42,372 bases of DNA from Corynebacterium sp. (GCA_030530985.1 JAUMTX010000005.1:55568-97939); one strand, 5' to 3'. Counted from the stretch's first letter, positions 21,977 to 31,938 are shown. Translations and numbers: made by a program. The notes: generated by a model from the letters alone, not told the origin.

Positions 21977-24900
21977 GGCCCCTCTAGCCGGGGTGGTCTC
22001 CCTTGTGGCTAAGGACCCTAAATTTAAGGGTTTGATTGCTAACCTTGGGGAGAATCACCTGCATGTGACCGGGTCGATGCAGACCCGCCCATGGATTCTT
22101 GCTGTCACTGCCCGCAAGGTGCCGCTGCTTGTGGTGACTGCCACTGGCCGCGAGGCGGAGGATTTGCATGGTGAATTGGCCTCCCTTTTGGGGGCGGAGG
22201 CTGTGGCCTGGTTCCCATCCTGGGAGACCTTGCCCCATGAAAGGCTCTCGCCCAGCCCTGAGGTTGTGGGTGAGCGTGCCCGTATTCTTGCCGGCGTTGA
22301 GTCCGGCACTATTCGTGTGGTCATTGCTGCTGCCCGCGCCTATTGTCAGCCGATTAACCACAGTGGTGCGCGCATTGAATTGCGTGAGGGTGGGGAGTAC
22401 GATCTGCAGCAACTGGCCCATGACCTGGGCGAACTTGCCTATAAGCATGTGGATATGGTGGCTAAGAAGGGTGAGTTCGCTATCCGCGGCGGCCTGATTG
22501 ATATTTTCCCAACCACTGCAGATTATCCAGTGCGTGTGGAGTTTTGGGGCGATGAAATCACCGATATGCGTGCCTTCTCCGTGGCGGATCAGCGTGCACT
22601 GTCTGAGGAACACACCTATAAGCATGTTCCGATCTTCCCAGCTAGGGCCTTGCTTATCGACGAATCCGTCGCAGCCGCTGCCGCCGAACTACTACCTAAG
22701 CACACAACGAATCAGACTTTGGCGGAAATTCTCTCCCGCGTATCCGATGGTATTTATACAGATGGTATGGAGGCTTTGGCCCCTGTGCTGTCCACTGAGC
22801 CTTATCGGGCCCTGCCGGAATTCTTCCCGGAGAATACCCACACCATTTTGGTGGACCCGGAAAAGATCCGCACCCGTGTAGAGGACCTTATTAATACAGA
22901 CCAGGAATTCCTGGAGGCCGGGTGGGAGGCCGCCGCCATGGGGGCTAGTGGTCCTGTGGCTGCAGCCGATGTGGATTTGAGTGCCTCGAGCTACCGTTCC
23001 TTTGAATCCCTCAAGGTCAATGCCCAGAAGATTGCCGGCGGGGCAGTGTGGAATCTGACCCCTAGCGGCATGATGGAATTGGATGAGTCCGCTCTCCTGC
23101 CTATTGATTGTGAAGCAGCCCCCGCGCCTAAGGGTGATCCTGCTCTTGTTGCCACCATGATGGAGAAACTCAAACTCCATGTGGAATCCGGTGGGATTGG
23201 TGTCTATATTGCCCCAGCCCAGGGCGCGGTCAAGCGCATGAAGGACCGCTTCCTGGAGGCCCATATTGCGGCCGAAATTATGGAGCCGGGTGCCACCCCG
23301 ATTGGCGGCCAGATGAATATTTATCTTGGTTTGAGCCATGGCGGTTTGGTCTTTACTGGACCACAGATGGTGGTCATTACTGAAACAGATGTGACAGGTA
23401 ACCGAGTTGTTGATCTCACTGGTGAGAAGCGTCGTCCTGCAAAACGACGCCACCGTGTGGACCCACTGGCCCTCAAACCAGGGGACTTGGTTGTGCACGA
23501 AACCCACGGCATTGGTCGCTTTAAGGAGATGGTGGAGCGCACCATCACCATTGGTGATGAACAGACGCGCCGTGAATATTTGGTGCTGGAATATGCGCCA
23601 AGTCGTCGCGGTGGGGCACCTGACCAGCTCTTTGTCCCAATGGACTCTTTGGATATGCTCTCCCGCTATGTGGGCGGCGAGAACCCAAGCCTCTCCAAGA
23701 TGGGCGGCTCCGATTGGAAGAATACCAAGAAGAAGGCGCGCGCCGCGGTGCGCGAAATTGCCGGCGAATTGGTCGAACTCTATGCCAAGCGCCAGTCCAC
23801 CCCCGGCCACGCATTTGCACCAGATAGCCCCTGGCAAGCAGAAATGGAAGATCACTTCCCTTATGTGGAGACCGAGGATCAGATGAGCGCCATTGAGGCG
23901 GTCAAGGAGGATATGGAAAAAACCGTCCCCATGGACCGCGTCATTGTGGGCGATGTGGGCTACGGTAAAACCGAGGTTGCTGTGCGCGCCGCCTTCAAGG
24001 CAGTGCAGGATGGCCGCCAGGTGGCGGTCCTTGTACCAACCACCTTGCTAGCCCAGCAGCACCTGTCCACCTTTGCCACCCGAATGGAAGGCTTCCCCGT
24101 CACCATTCGTGCCCTGTCCCGCTTTACTACTAATGCGGAAGCCAAGGAGGTCCTCAAGGGCCTGGCCAATGGTGAGGTCGATATTGTTATTGGTACCCAC
24201 CGCCTGCTGCAAACTGGTGTGTCCTGGAAGAACCTGGGCCTGGTCATTATTGATGAGGAGCAGCGTTTCGGTGTGGAACACAAGGAGCACATTAAGGCTC
24301 TGCGCGTGGCGGTTGATGTTTTGACCATGTCAGCCACCCCAATTCCACGAACCCTGGAAATGTCCATGGCGGGTATTCGTGAAATGTCGACCATCCTCAC
24401 CCCACCACAGGCCCGCCACCCAGTGCTCACCTATGTTGGTGCACAGGAGGAGAAACAAATTGCGGCGTCGATACGCAGGGAGCTGTTGCGCGACGGCCAG
24501 GTTTTCTATGTGCACAATAAAGTAAAGAGTATTGAAAAACGTGCCAGGGAGCTGCGCGAACTCGTGCCCGAGGCCCGCATTGTTGTGGCCCACGGTCAGA
24601 TGAGCGAGGAGCAGTTGGAGCGCACCGTCCAAGGCTTCTGGGACCGTGAATATGATGTGCTGGTCTGTACCACCATTGTGGAAACAGGCCTGGATATTGC
24701 CAATGCCAATACACTCATTGTGGAAAACGCACACCATATGGGCCTCTCCCAGCTGCACCAGCTGCGTGGCCGTGTGGGTCGAAGCCGTGAACGTGGCTAT
24801 GCCTACTTCCTCTACCCTAAGGGGGAGACACTCACCGAGACTTCCTATGATCGTCTCTCCACTATTGCGCAAAATAATGATCTGGGTGCGGGTATGGCTG

Positions 24901-25610
24901 TGGCCATGAAGGACCTGGAGATGCGCGGTGCCGGCAATGTGCTTGGCGCCCAACAGTCCGGCCATATTGCTGGAGTGGGCTTTGACCTGTATGTTCGTCT
25001 GGTCGGTGAGGCTGTGGAGGCCTTCCGCGCCATGGCGGATGGCAAGGTCATTGATGCCACCGACCAAAGCCCCAAGGAAATCCGTATTGATCTGCCTGTG
25101 GATGCCCACATTCCGGAGGCCTATATTAATGCGGAGCGTCTGCGCCTGGAGGTGTACCGCAAGCTGGCGGCCGCCACAACCGAGGGTGCGATCCGCCTCG
25201 TAGTCGAGGAGATGGAGGACCGCTATGGTCCTATCCCGGAGGAAGTGGAGCGCCTGCTGTCCATCGCGCGCCTGCGCCTGGCAGCCCGTGCTGCCGGCAT
25301 CACCGATATTGGTATGCAGGGCACCCGCATTAAGGTGCACCCAGTGGAACTTTTGGATTCACAACAGGTGCGCCTAAAGCGCCTCTTCCCAGGGGCCACC
25401 TATCGTGCAGCCGCCAAGGCCATCCAGCTCTCCGTACCCAAGGCGGGCAAGAAACTCACCGACCCACCAATGCGCGATGTGGACTTGGTCCAGTGGATGG
25501 CAGACTTCCTGCACGAGATGTTCGACGCCCCACAGATCGATGTCCGCGCCGGGAAGAAGAGCACCAAAGCTGCAGCTAGTCCAAAGAAGAAAGTGATTAG
25601 CATTCAGTAA
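21963..25610 (+). CDS. mfd: Transcription-repair coupling factor Mfd
   Basis: The protein of about 1215 residues frees RNA polymerase stalled at DNA damage and recruits UvrA. In order it has a UvrB-like N-terminal module, an RNAP-interacting domain (around 510-570, with V-H-E-T-H-G-I-G-R-F) and RecG-like helicase motors. Walker A is G-D-V-G-Y-G-K-T-E (about 662) and the motor DEAD-type box is D-E-E-Q-R-F-G-V (about 764). A C-terminal TRCF domain and a Lys-rich tail follow. GTG at 21960 and ATG at 21963 are adjacent; ATG is preferred. A GGAGGAAGGG ribosome site lies inside the tetR 3' end. It overlaps tetR by 14 bases. Confidence 0.97.
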   Translation: MARTKAPLAGVVSLVAKDPKFKGLIANLGENHLHVTGSMQTRPWILAVTARKVPLLVVTATGREAEDLHGELASLLGAEAVAWFPSWETLPHERLSPSPEVVGERARILAGVESGTIRVVIAAARAYCQPINHSGARIELREGGEYDLQQLAHDLGELAYKHVDMVAKKGEFAIRGGLIDIFPTTADYPVRVEFWGDEITDMRAFSVADQRALSEEHTYKHVPIFPARALLIDESVAAAAAELLPKHTTNQTLAEILSRVSDGIYTDGMEALAPVLSTEPYRALPEFFPENTHTILVDPEKIRTRVEDLINTDQEFLEAGWEAAAMGASGPVAAADVDLSASSYRSFESLKVNAQKIAGGAVWNLTPSGMMELDESALLPIDCEAAPAPKGDPALVATMMEKLKLHVESGGIGVYIAPAQGAVKRMKDRFLEAHIAAEIMEPGATPIGGQMNIYLGLSHGGLVFTGPQMVVITETDVTGNRVVDLTGEKRRPAKRRHRVDPLALKPGDLVVHETHGIGRFKEMVERTITIGDEQTRREYLVLEYAPSRRGGAPDQLFVPMDSLDMLSRYVGGENPSLSKMGGSDWKNTKKKARAAVREIAGELVELYAKRQSTPGHAFAPDSPWQAEMEDHFPYVETEDQMSAIEAVKEDMEKTVPMDRVIVGDVGYGKTEVAVRAAFKAVQDGRQVAVLVPTTLLAQQHLSTFATRMEGFPVTIRALSRFTTNAEAKEVLKGLANGEVDIVIGTHRLLQTGVSWKNLGLVIIDEEQRFGVEHKEHIKALRVAVDVLTMSATPIPRTLEMSMAGIREMSTILTPPQARHPVLTYVGAQEEKQIAASIRRELLRDGQVFYVHNKVKSIEKRARELRELVPEARIVVAHGQMSEEQLERTVQGFWDREYDVLVCTTIVETGLDIANANTLIVENAHHMGLSQLHQLRGRVGRSRERGYAYFLYPKGETLTETSYDRLSTIAQNNDLGAGMAVAMKDLEMRGAGNVLGAQQSGHIAGVGFDLYVRLVGEAVEAFRAMADGKVIDATDQSPKEIRIDLPVDAHIPEAYINAERLRLEVYRKLAAATTEGAIRLVVEEMEDRYGPIPEEVERLLSIARLRLAARAAGITDIGMQGTRIKVHPVELLDSQQVRLKRLFPGATYRAAAKAIQLSVPKAGKKLTDPPMRDVDLVQWMADFLHEMFDAPQIDVRAGKKSTKAAASPKKKVISIQ

Positions 25611-25664
25611 AAGCAGGGGAGAAGAGCGACGAGCGGGGATCTGAGATTTTGGTACAATTGCCTC

Positions 25665-26318
25665 ATGGCTGTTGTACTCTTGGACCCCCGGTACCCGACG
25701 ATGATCCCCTTTGAGGCCTTGAACCTCATCCAAGGTGCCGAAATTGAGTACACCGAAGAAGTGCCGGTTCGTGTGCGCTGGAATATTGCTGATTTCAGTG
25801 CCCGAACTGTGGAAAATGGCACTGTTCTTGTATCAACCAATGCTGAAGATCCCAAGGTCATTGACCGTGCGAATAAGAATGAGCTTTTTGTGACCGCGGA
25901 TTCCCGTGGGGATCACCAGGTTCCTGTTCGCTTCAAGAGCATTGAAGAAGCTCTCCACGTTATGCACCTGGCGCACCTGCGCGGGCAGTGGGAGGCTAAC
26001 CAAACCCACGAATCCCTCATCCCATATTTGCGTGAAGAAACTGAAGAATTCGCCGTGGCTGTGGATATGTGGAAGCGCCTCGGGGAGGCCGGTGAGGGGC
26101 AGCTCAAGCGCGAGCTTTCCGACGTCCTCCTTCAAGTCCTCTTCCATGCAGAGATTGCTGCGCGCCGTGGCGCTTTTAATTTTGAGGATGTTGCCCAGGC
26201 ATTTGTGGATAAGATGCGCCACCGCGCACCCTATCTTTTTGATGGCTCCACCGATATTATTTCCGAAGAGGAGCAGGACCGGATTTGGCAGGAAGCCAAA
26301 AACCGGCCACAAATCTAG
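25665..26318 (+). CDS. mazG: MazG-family nucleotide pyrophosphohydrolase
   Basis: The 217-residue protein cleaves NTPs or dNTPs to NMP and PPi, a housecleaning role. The N-terminal 95 residues (D-P-R-Y-P-T-M-I-P-F-E-A-L-N) match the extension of mycobacterial MazG. The catalytic MazG domain follows, with E-E-T-E-E-F (about 124-129) and E-L-S-D-V-L-L-Q-V-L-F-H-A (about 150-162), which supply the metal-binding ExxE and ExxD sets. It is shorter than the M. tuberculosis protein of about 325 residues and ends soon after the M-R-H-R-A-P-Y-L-F motif. It lies after mfd as in mycobacteria. Confidence 0.92.
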   Translation: MAVVLLDPRYPTMIPFEALNLIQGAEIEYTEEVPVRVRWNIADFSARTVENGTVLVSTNAEDPKVIDRANKNELFVTADSRGDHQVPVRFKSIEEALHVMHLAHLRGQWEANQTHESLIPYLREETEEFAVAVDMWKRLGEAGEGQLKRELSDVLLQVLFHAEIAARRGAFNFEDVAQAFVDKMRHRAPYLFDGSTDIISEEEQDRIWQEAKNRPQI

Positions 26319-26322
26319 TTCT

Positions 26323-26898
26323 TTAGTGGGAAACCACAGCTAGATAGAAATTATTTGTGTCCTCCCAGGCGCGCATGGCCAGGTAGCTGGTTGCAGGACC
26401 TTCAGATTCTGCGTAAAGAGCGCCCAGTGTGGGGGTGGCGTCGATAAGCGAGGCACCAGGCATGCTCTGCTTATTCACAACAATTTTGCGGGTGTACTCG
26501 GTGCGCGCCGCATTATAGGTTGAGCTCTCAAAAGCAAAAAGATTGACGTGGCTCATCTCTGCGTAGAGGCCAGCATTCCATGGGCTCAGTGCCTGATTGG
26601 TGGCCAGGCGCGCATCACGATAACCAGCCCAGGCGGCGGCATCCACAGAATTATTAATCAGCGGGGTGGTACAAATAGTCGTGCCGGCCCAAGGGTTGGA
26701 TACGGGAAGCTGCAGGGTAGAGCTACCGCCGGCAACAAGGGCGGCATTAATCTTATTCACAATCGCATCGCGGAAATCCGAGGAGGCATCCGCATGGGCG
26801 GCAGGGGCGGTGCTGAGTGTTGCACTCAGCGCACAAGCACCCAAAAAACTAAGGCCGATGGTTGAAATCTTCTTCACACCATCGACCTTAGCAGTCAT
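26323..26898 (-). CDS. Secreted protein of unknown function
   Basis: The 191-residue protein begins with basic residues, a hydrophobic core (I-S-T-I-G-L-S-F-L-G-A-C-A-L) and a Sec-type cleavage site after A-A-H-A (about residue 36). The mature part has about 155 residues, is rich in Ala, Thr and Asn, and has a single Cys. A-R-L-A-T-N-Q and A-R-T-E-Y-T-R-K segments are faintly CAP-like, but the CAP signatures are missing. The 3' end converges on mazG with four bases between. It follows the PorB-like gene on the same strand after 41 bases, suggesting co-transcription. The function is unknown. Confidence 0.75.
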   Translation of the reverse strand: MTAKVDGVKKISTIGLSFLGACALSATLSTAPAAHADASSDFRDAIVNKINAALVAGGSSTLQLPVSNPWAGTTICTTPLINNSVDAAAWAGYRDARLATNQALSPWNAGLYAEMSHVNLFAFESSTYNAARTEYTRKIVVNKQSMPGASLIDATPTLGALYAESEGPATSYLAMRAWEDTNNFYLAVVSH

Positions 26899-26939
26899 TG
26901 AAGGAAAAGTCCCTTTGGGAGCTCTTCTACTGTGCCTTA

Positions 26940-27383
26940 TTACTGTGCCAATTGTGGGGCAAAGTTGTAGATCAAGTCCGAGTAGGCCAGGAGCTGGGAG
27001 GAACCAGCAGCGGTGGCGATCTTTTCAAACTCGGTTGGGCGGGTGAGGCCACAGGCAGAGGCACGGAAGGACAGATCGCTTGCCAGCTTGTTCACTACAG
27101 CAGAGTTGAGGTTCATGCCGAGGCTATTGGTCAGGCTGGTGGCGGTGGCATTAATATTCTGTGCCAGGCCATAGCGGGTTGGCTTATTATTCAGCATGCC
27201 CAGGGTATTGAGGCCGGTGGACAGGGTGGTGCAGTCCAAGGAACTTGCAGAATTCACATTGAAAAGCTGGGTGATAGCAAGGGTCTGGGCCAGATCGGCT
27301 GCCTGTGCTGGCTTAGCGGCAACACCAGAGATAAGACCAAGGCTGGCGGTAGCTGCCAGGGCCAGTGCGGCAAAACGCTTCAT
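26940..27383 (-). CDS. porB: PorB-like secreted alpha-helical cell-wall protein
   Basis: The 147-residue precursor has a clear Sec signal (M-K-R-F-A-A-L-A-L-A-A-T-A ending K-P-A-Q-A, about residue 28) and a helical mature domain with two cysteines (S-L-D-C-T-T and S-A-C-G-L). These could form the disulfide reported for the C. glutamicum PorB anion channel fold. C. glutamicum porB and porC lie just before eno, as here. The mature part of about 120 residues is longer than the roughly 99 of PorB. ATG 27383 is chosen because AGGAGT precedes it; the frame is open to 27422. The porin assignment rests mostly on context. Confidence 0.68.
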   Translation of the reverse strand: MKRFAALALAATASLGLISGVAAKPAQAADLAQTLAITQLFNVNSASSLDCTTLSTGLNTLGMLNNKPTRYGLAQNINATATSLTNSLGMNLNSAVVNKLASDLSFRASACGLTRPTEFEKIATAAGSSQLLAYSDLIYNFAPQLAQ

Positions 27384-27508
27384 AGATACTCCTATAACAG
27401 TCTCGTGAAAAATCAGAAGCAATGTTACCAGAGTTACTATTGTGATTAAAGTTATTAGTGTTAACAGTTGGGGGCGTGTCGCATATCCATGGGGGTAGGG
27501 GTTCTCGT

Positions 27509-27514
27509 TAGACT
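27509..27514 (+). promoter_or_regulatory. Candidate -10 of the lytic transglycosylase gene
   Basis: TAGACT ends six bases before the ATG at 27521 and would give a leaderless mRNA. No clear -35 was seen. No ribosome site precedes the ATG, which fits. Confidence 0.5.
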
Positions 27515-27520
27515 ACCTGT

Positions 27521-28303
27521 ATGGCAAAAGGAAAAGCGGGCTGCGCAATTGGCTGTGGCATTTTAGTGATTTGTATGGCGGTTGCCGCTATTGGCTGGTC
27601 AATTACATTCCTTGATGCAAAGAGCCCATTCCGAAACTTGGCCCCTGTTCCTACTGATGTTCCTCCTGCTGCTGGTGAGGCAGTTCCTGCTGTGGATATC
27701 ACTACTGGTGGGCGCACTTCCTTGAAGTTGGGCTTTTGGGCTGAGCCTATTTCCAAGCAAACCGACATTCCATTGGCGGCCTTGGAGGCCTATGGAAACG
27801 CCCAACTTATTGCCCAAGATCGCTATCCGCAGTGCGGTGTGACATGGAACACACTGGCTGGTATTGGTTGGGTGGAAACCCGCCACGGTACCTACAATGG
27901 ACAGATTTTCGGGGGTAGTCGAATAGACGAAAACGGATATGCTGTTCCTAAAATTGTGGGAATTCAGCTCGATGGCTCCCCCGGTTTTGAGAATATTCCA
28001 GACACCGATAAGGGTGAGTTGGATGGGGATACTGAGTACGATCGCGCAGTTGGTCCCATGCAGTTCATTCCTGAGACGTGGTATCGCTATGGCATGGACG
28101 CAAACGGTGATGGGGTAGCCGACCCGAACCAAATTGATGATGCTGCCGCCACAGCCGCCATTTATCTCTGCGATAAGGGCGGGGATCTAACTACCCCCGA
28201 AGGGTGGGTTCGTGCGGTAGCTTCGTACAATGCCTCGGCCTCATATCGGGCAGATGTGGTGCATGCGGCTGCATCGTATGCGCTTGGGCAGCCCGTCGAA
28301 TAG
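27521..28303 (+). CDS. Membrane-anchored lytic murein transglycosylase
   Basis: The 260-residue protein has an N-terminal signal anchor (about 9-31) and an MltB/SLT-type lysozyme-like domain. The catalytic acid is probably Glu119 in G-I-G-W-V-E-T-R-H-G. The G-P-M-Q-F-I-P motif (178-184) and D-A-N-G-D-G-V-A-D-P-N (193-203) follow, then A-A-A-T-A-A-I-Y-L-C and a final Y-N-A-S repeat-like helix. It cleaves peptidoglycan glycan strands in wall turnover. The same family (LpqU, Rv1022) precedes eno in M. tuberculosis; here it is TM-anchored rather than a lipoprotein. Confidence 0.9.
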   Translation: MAKGKAGCAIGCGILVICMAVAAIGWSITFLDAKSPFRNLAPVPTDVPPAAGEAVPAVDITTGGRTSLKLGFWAEPISKQTDIPLAALEAYGNAQLIAQDRYPQCGVTWNTLAGIGWVETRHGTYNGQIFGGSRIDENGYAVPKIVGIQLDGSPGFENIPDTDKGELDGDTEYDRAVGPMQFIPETWYRYGMDANGDGVADPNQIDDAAATAAIYLCDKGGDLTTPEGWVRAVASYNASASYRADVVHAAASYALGQPVE

Positions 28304-28423
28304 CTAAAAATTTTCGTGCGAGATTTCCAATTTCATGTCACAATGGATCACGATGCGCTCAGGCCGATGAGTTCTTCACGGCTTGGTGCGTAAAGAAAAC
28401 TATTACCGATCCTATTGGCTTAG

Positions 28424-29716
<1,293 letters not shown>

Positions 29717-29742
29717 GTCTTACTGTTAATTCAGTAGCTTAC

Positions 29743-29777
29743 GGCGCTGTCACCCCCAGGGTGGCGGCGCCTTTTTT
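29743..29777 (+). terminator. Intrinsic terminator of eno
   Basis: A 13-bp stem (29743-29755 with 29759-29771, including two G-T pairs) and a three-base loop are followed by six T residues. The T-run abuts the -10 element of the next gene. Confidence 0.92.
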
Positions 29778-29778
29778 G

Positions 29779-29784
29779 TATAAT
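29779..29784 (+). promoter_or_regulatory. Consensus -10 of the FtsB-like gene
   Basis: TATAAT begins two bases after the eno terminator T-run and ends nine bases before the ATG at 29794. The predicted mRNA has a leader of three bases or fewer. The -35 region would fall inside the terminator stem. Confidence 0.65.
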
Positions 29785-29793
29785 AGTGGGGTT

Positions 29794-30342
29794 ATGAGCA
29801 AGAATTCAGTGCCGGTTCGGAATCGCGAGATTCGCGGATCGAAGAAACCCAAGCCACGTCCTCGTGGGCTGCCACGGGTTACTGTGGCGCGCGCAGTGGT
29901 CGGTTTCTTGGTGCTGATTCTCGCTGCGCTAACAATCGCCATGCCCCTGCGTAATTACTTCCAGCAGCGCACCGAGGTTGCGCGCGTGGAAGCAAGCATT
30001 GTGGCAAAGCAGGCCGAAAAAGCGGCTCTCTTGGCAGAGATTGATAAATACAGTGACCAGGCTTATTTGGATGAGGCCACCCGTAACCGCTTGGGTGTGA
30101 TTGCGCCCGGGCAGACGGCCTATCGCCTCATGGATCCGGGTATTGTCACCCAGGACTCCACCGATAGTTCCCGTGTGGAATACCATCCAGAATTCCCGTG
30201 GTACAAGACGCTGTGGAATTCTGTTGCCCGCCCAGTGGTGAGCACCGAAGAAACCACAACTGTCGAGCCACTGCCTAATGGTGTTGCTGCTAATGCGACC
30301 CCGGAGCCGGAAGCCCCGGCAGTCGATGAACCCACCCAATAA
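29794..30342 (+). CDS. FtsB/DivIC-family septum formation initiator
   Basis: The 182-residue bitopic protein has a basic cytoplasmic N-terminus (K-K-P-K-P-R-P-R), one TM helix (about 36-56) and a coiled coil (about 60-90, E-V-A-R-V-E-A-S-I-V-A-K-Q-A-E-K). After these comes Y-L-D-E-A-T-R-N-R-L-G-V-I-A-P-G, typical of the FtsB/DivIC family, and a Pro/Glu/Thr-rich tail. Such proteins scaffold FtsQ/FtsL at the division site. The same family member follows eno in mycobacteria (Rv1024). The start at 29794 is set by the TATAAT just upstream rather than the ORF start at 29761. Confidence 0.9.
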   Translation: MSKNSVPVRNREIRGSKKPKPRPRGLPRVTVARAVVGFLVLILAALTIAMPLRNYFQQRTEVARVEASIVAKQAEKAALLAEIDKYSDQAYLDEATRNRLGVIAPGQTAYRLMDPGIVTQDSTDSSRVEYHPEFPWYKTLWNSVARPVVSTEETTTVEPLPNGVAANATPEPEAPAVDEPTQ

Positions 30343-30357
30343 ATGAAAGGTTGCCTC

Positions 30358-30897
30358 GTGGCCCTAGATCCTAAAGATATTGAGATTGTTACCCAGCAAT
30401 TAGGCCGCGAGCCTCGCGGTGTTGTGGAGATTTCCTACCGCACCCCCGATGGGCAGCCAGGTGTGGTCAAGACCCGTCCTCGTTTGGAGGATGGCACCCC
30501 ATTCCCAACCCTCTATTATTTGACGGAGCCACGCCTGACCTCTGAGGCCTCCCGCATGGAAGTTGCCCATGTTATGGCGTGGATGACTGAGCGCCTCAAT
30601 GAGGATGCGGAGCTTCGTGCCGACTACCAGCGCGCCCACGAATACTTCCTGGCCAAGCGCAATGAGATGGAAGACCTGGGCACCGACTTTTCCGGCGGCG
30701 GCATGCCTGACCGTGTCAAGTGCATCCACGTGCTCATCGCCTATGCTCTCTCCGAGGGTGCTGGTCACTTCCGCCTTGGCGACGAAGCCGTTGCCATTGC
30801 TGCCGATCATGGTCGCCTGCGCGGTACCGCCATCCCTGAGGATTGGCCAACCGCTGCTTCCTTGGGCATTGACCTTGACCGTTTTGATTGGGACTAA
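30358..30897 (+). CDS. DUF501 protein
   Basis: The 179-residue actinobacterial conserved protein of unknown function contains D-I-E-I-V-T-Q-Q-L-G-R-E-P-R-G, P-G-V-V-K-T-R-P-R-L and F-P-T-L-Y-Y-L-T, as in Rv1025. The start is GTG 30358 with GAAAGG seven bases upstream; the alternative ATG 30343 would lie only one codon after the FtsB-like stop. The gene sits between the FtsB-like gene and ppx, with two bases before ppx, and the three are probably co-transcribed. The role is unknown. Confidence 0.88.
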   Translation: MALDPKDIEIVTQQLGREPRGVVEISYRTPDGQPGVVKTRPRLEDGTPFPTLYYLTEPRLTSEASRMEVAHVMAWMTERLNEDAELRADYQRAHEYFLAKRNEMEDLGTDFSGGGMPDRVKCIHVLIAYALSEGAGHFRLGDEAVAIAADHGRLRGTAIPEDWPTAASLGIDLDRFDWD

Positions 30898-30899
30898 AC

Positions 30900-31784
30900 A
30901 TGGTATACCGGGCAGCCATTGACTGTGGCACCAATGCCATTCGCCTGCTAGTCGTTGATGATAGTGGGGCAGTGGTGCGCCGCGACAATACCATTATTCG
31001 TCTTGGTCAGGATGTGGATAAGACTGGGCGTTTGGCGCCTGAGGCTTTTGCGCGTTTCCAAAAGGCATTGGATGTTTATGCGCAGACCATGAAGTCCTAT
31101 TCTGTGGGGCCAGTGCGCATGGTGGCAACCAGTGCCATGCGTGATGCCTCCAATGTCTCCGACTTCTTTGATTACACCACCAAAGTCTTGGGTAAGCCCG
31201 CTGAGATTATTAGCGGGGAAGAGGAAGCCCAGCTGAGCTATAAGGGTGCAACTGAATCCTTGAAGCTCTCCGGCCGTAGCTGTGTCATTGACTTGGGCGG
31301 TGGATCCACCGAGTTCGTTACTGATGCCGGGGCCTATTCCACCCGCATGGGTTGTGTGCGCCTCACCGAGCGTTTCGGTTTGGAAACTGAAGAGTCTGTA
31401 GAGGCTGCCCGCTCCTATGTGCGTGAACAGTTGGCCATTATGCAGCAGCATGTGGATATCAGTGCTGTGGACCATATTGTTGGTGTGGCCGGTACTTTTA
31501 TTACAGTTGCCGTGGTGGCTTTGGATTTGGATAGCTATGATGAGGCCACCATTGATGGCCAGGTCATTTCTTTTGAGCAAATGCGTAGTATTACGCAGAA
31601 GCTCATCCACCAGAGCCCGCAGGAGCGTGCCGCAGATCCGCGTATTATTGCGGGGCGCTCTGATGTGATTGCCGGTGGCTGCATTGTAATTGAAGAGGTC
31701 ATGGCCATGTTTGAGCAGTTCGGCCACTCACAGCTTCATATTTCTGTGAGCGACTTGCTCGATGGAATTATTAGTGAGCTGTAA
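30900..31784 (+). CDS. ppx: Exopolyphosphatase / guanosine pentaphosphate phosphatase (Ppx/GppA)
   Basis: The 294-residue short-form Ppx/GppA protein has an actin-like ATPase fold, with D-C-G-T-N-A-I-R-L-L (about 8-17) as the first phosphate loop. The second is D-L-G-G-G-S-T-E (about 131-138), and E-E-A-Q-L-S-Y lies between them. It acts on polyphosphate and possibly pppGpp. It lacks the HD and C-terminal domains of long E. coli forms, as is usual in actinobacteria. ATG 30900 lies two bases after the DUF501 stop. Confidence 0.92.
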   Translation: MVYRAAIDCGTNAIRLLVVDDSGAVVRRDNTIIRLGQDVDKTGRLAPEAFARFQKALDVYAQTMKSYSVGPVRMVATSAMRDASNVSDFFDYTTKVLGKPAEIISGEEEAQLSYKGATESLKLSGRSCVIDLGGGSTEFVTDAGAYSTRMGCVRLTERFGLETEESVEAARSYVREQLAIMQQHVDISAVDHIVGVAGTFITVAVVALDLDSYDEATIDGQVISFEQMRSITQKLIHQSPQERAADPRIIAGRSDVIAGGCIVIEEVMAMFEQFGHSQLHISVSDLLDGIISEL

Positions 31785-31798
31785 TTCTGTACTACAAT
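31771..31798 (+). promoter_or_regulatory. Candidate promoter of tRNA-Leu
   Basis: -35-like TTAGTG (31771-31776), a 16-base spacer and -10 TACAAT (31793-31798) end 26 bases before the mature tRNA. It overlaps the end of ppx. Confidence 0.5.
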
Positions 31799-31824
31799 TA
31801 GGCGCGGTGGATTTTGCGCCACCA

Positions 31825-31898
31825 GCCCCTATAGCCCAACTGGCAGAGGCAGCAGACTTAAAATCTGCAAAGTGTGGGTTCGAATCCCACTGGGGGCA
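31825..31898 (+). tRNA. tRNA-Leu (anticodon UAA), short variable arm
   Basis: The 74-base cloverleaf has acceptor GCCCCTA/TGGGGGC, anticodon stem GCAGA/TCTGC with loop CTTAAAA giving anticodon UAA, T-arm GTGGG-TTCGAAT-CCCAC, and discriminator A. CCA is not encoded. The variable region is only AAAGT, while leucine tRNAs normally have a long type II variable arm. The location after ppx matches a leucine tRNA position I recall from mycobacteria. UUA is the rarest Leu codon in this region. Confidence 0.9.
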
Positions 31899-31938
31899 CT
31901 CGCTGAAAATTGACTAAGGTCAGTTTAGAATATATGTG

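Noticed and set aside
22692..23855. Long antisense frame within mfd (and similar ones in nagE, glp, glmU, prs, glyA, eno)
   Set aside because: These are shadow frames produced by codon bias; each has a strong gene with complete motifs on the opposite strand.
31801..31823. GGTGG/CCACC hairpin just before tRNA-Leu
   Set aside because: It lies in the short 5' leader trimmed by RNase P and has no T-run; there is no evidence of a separate function.
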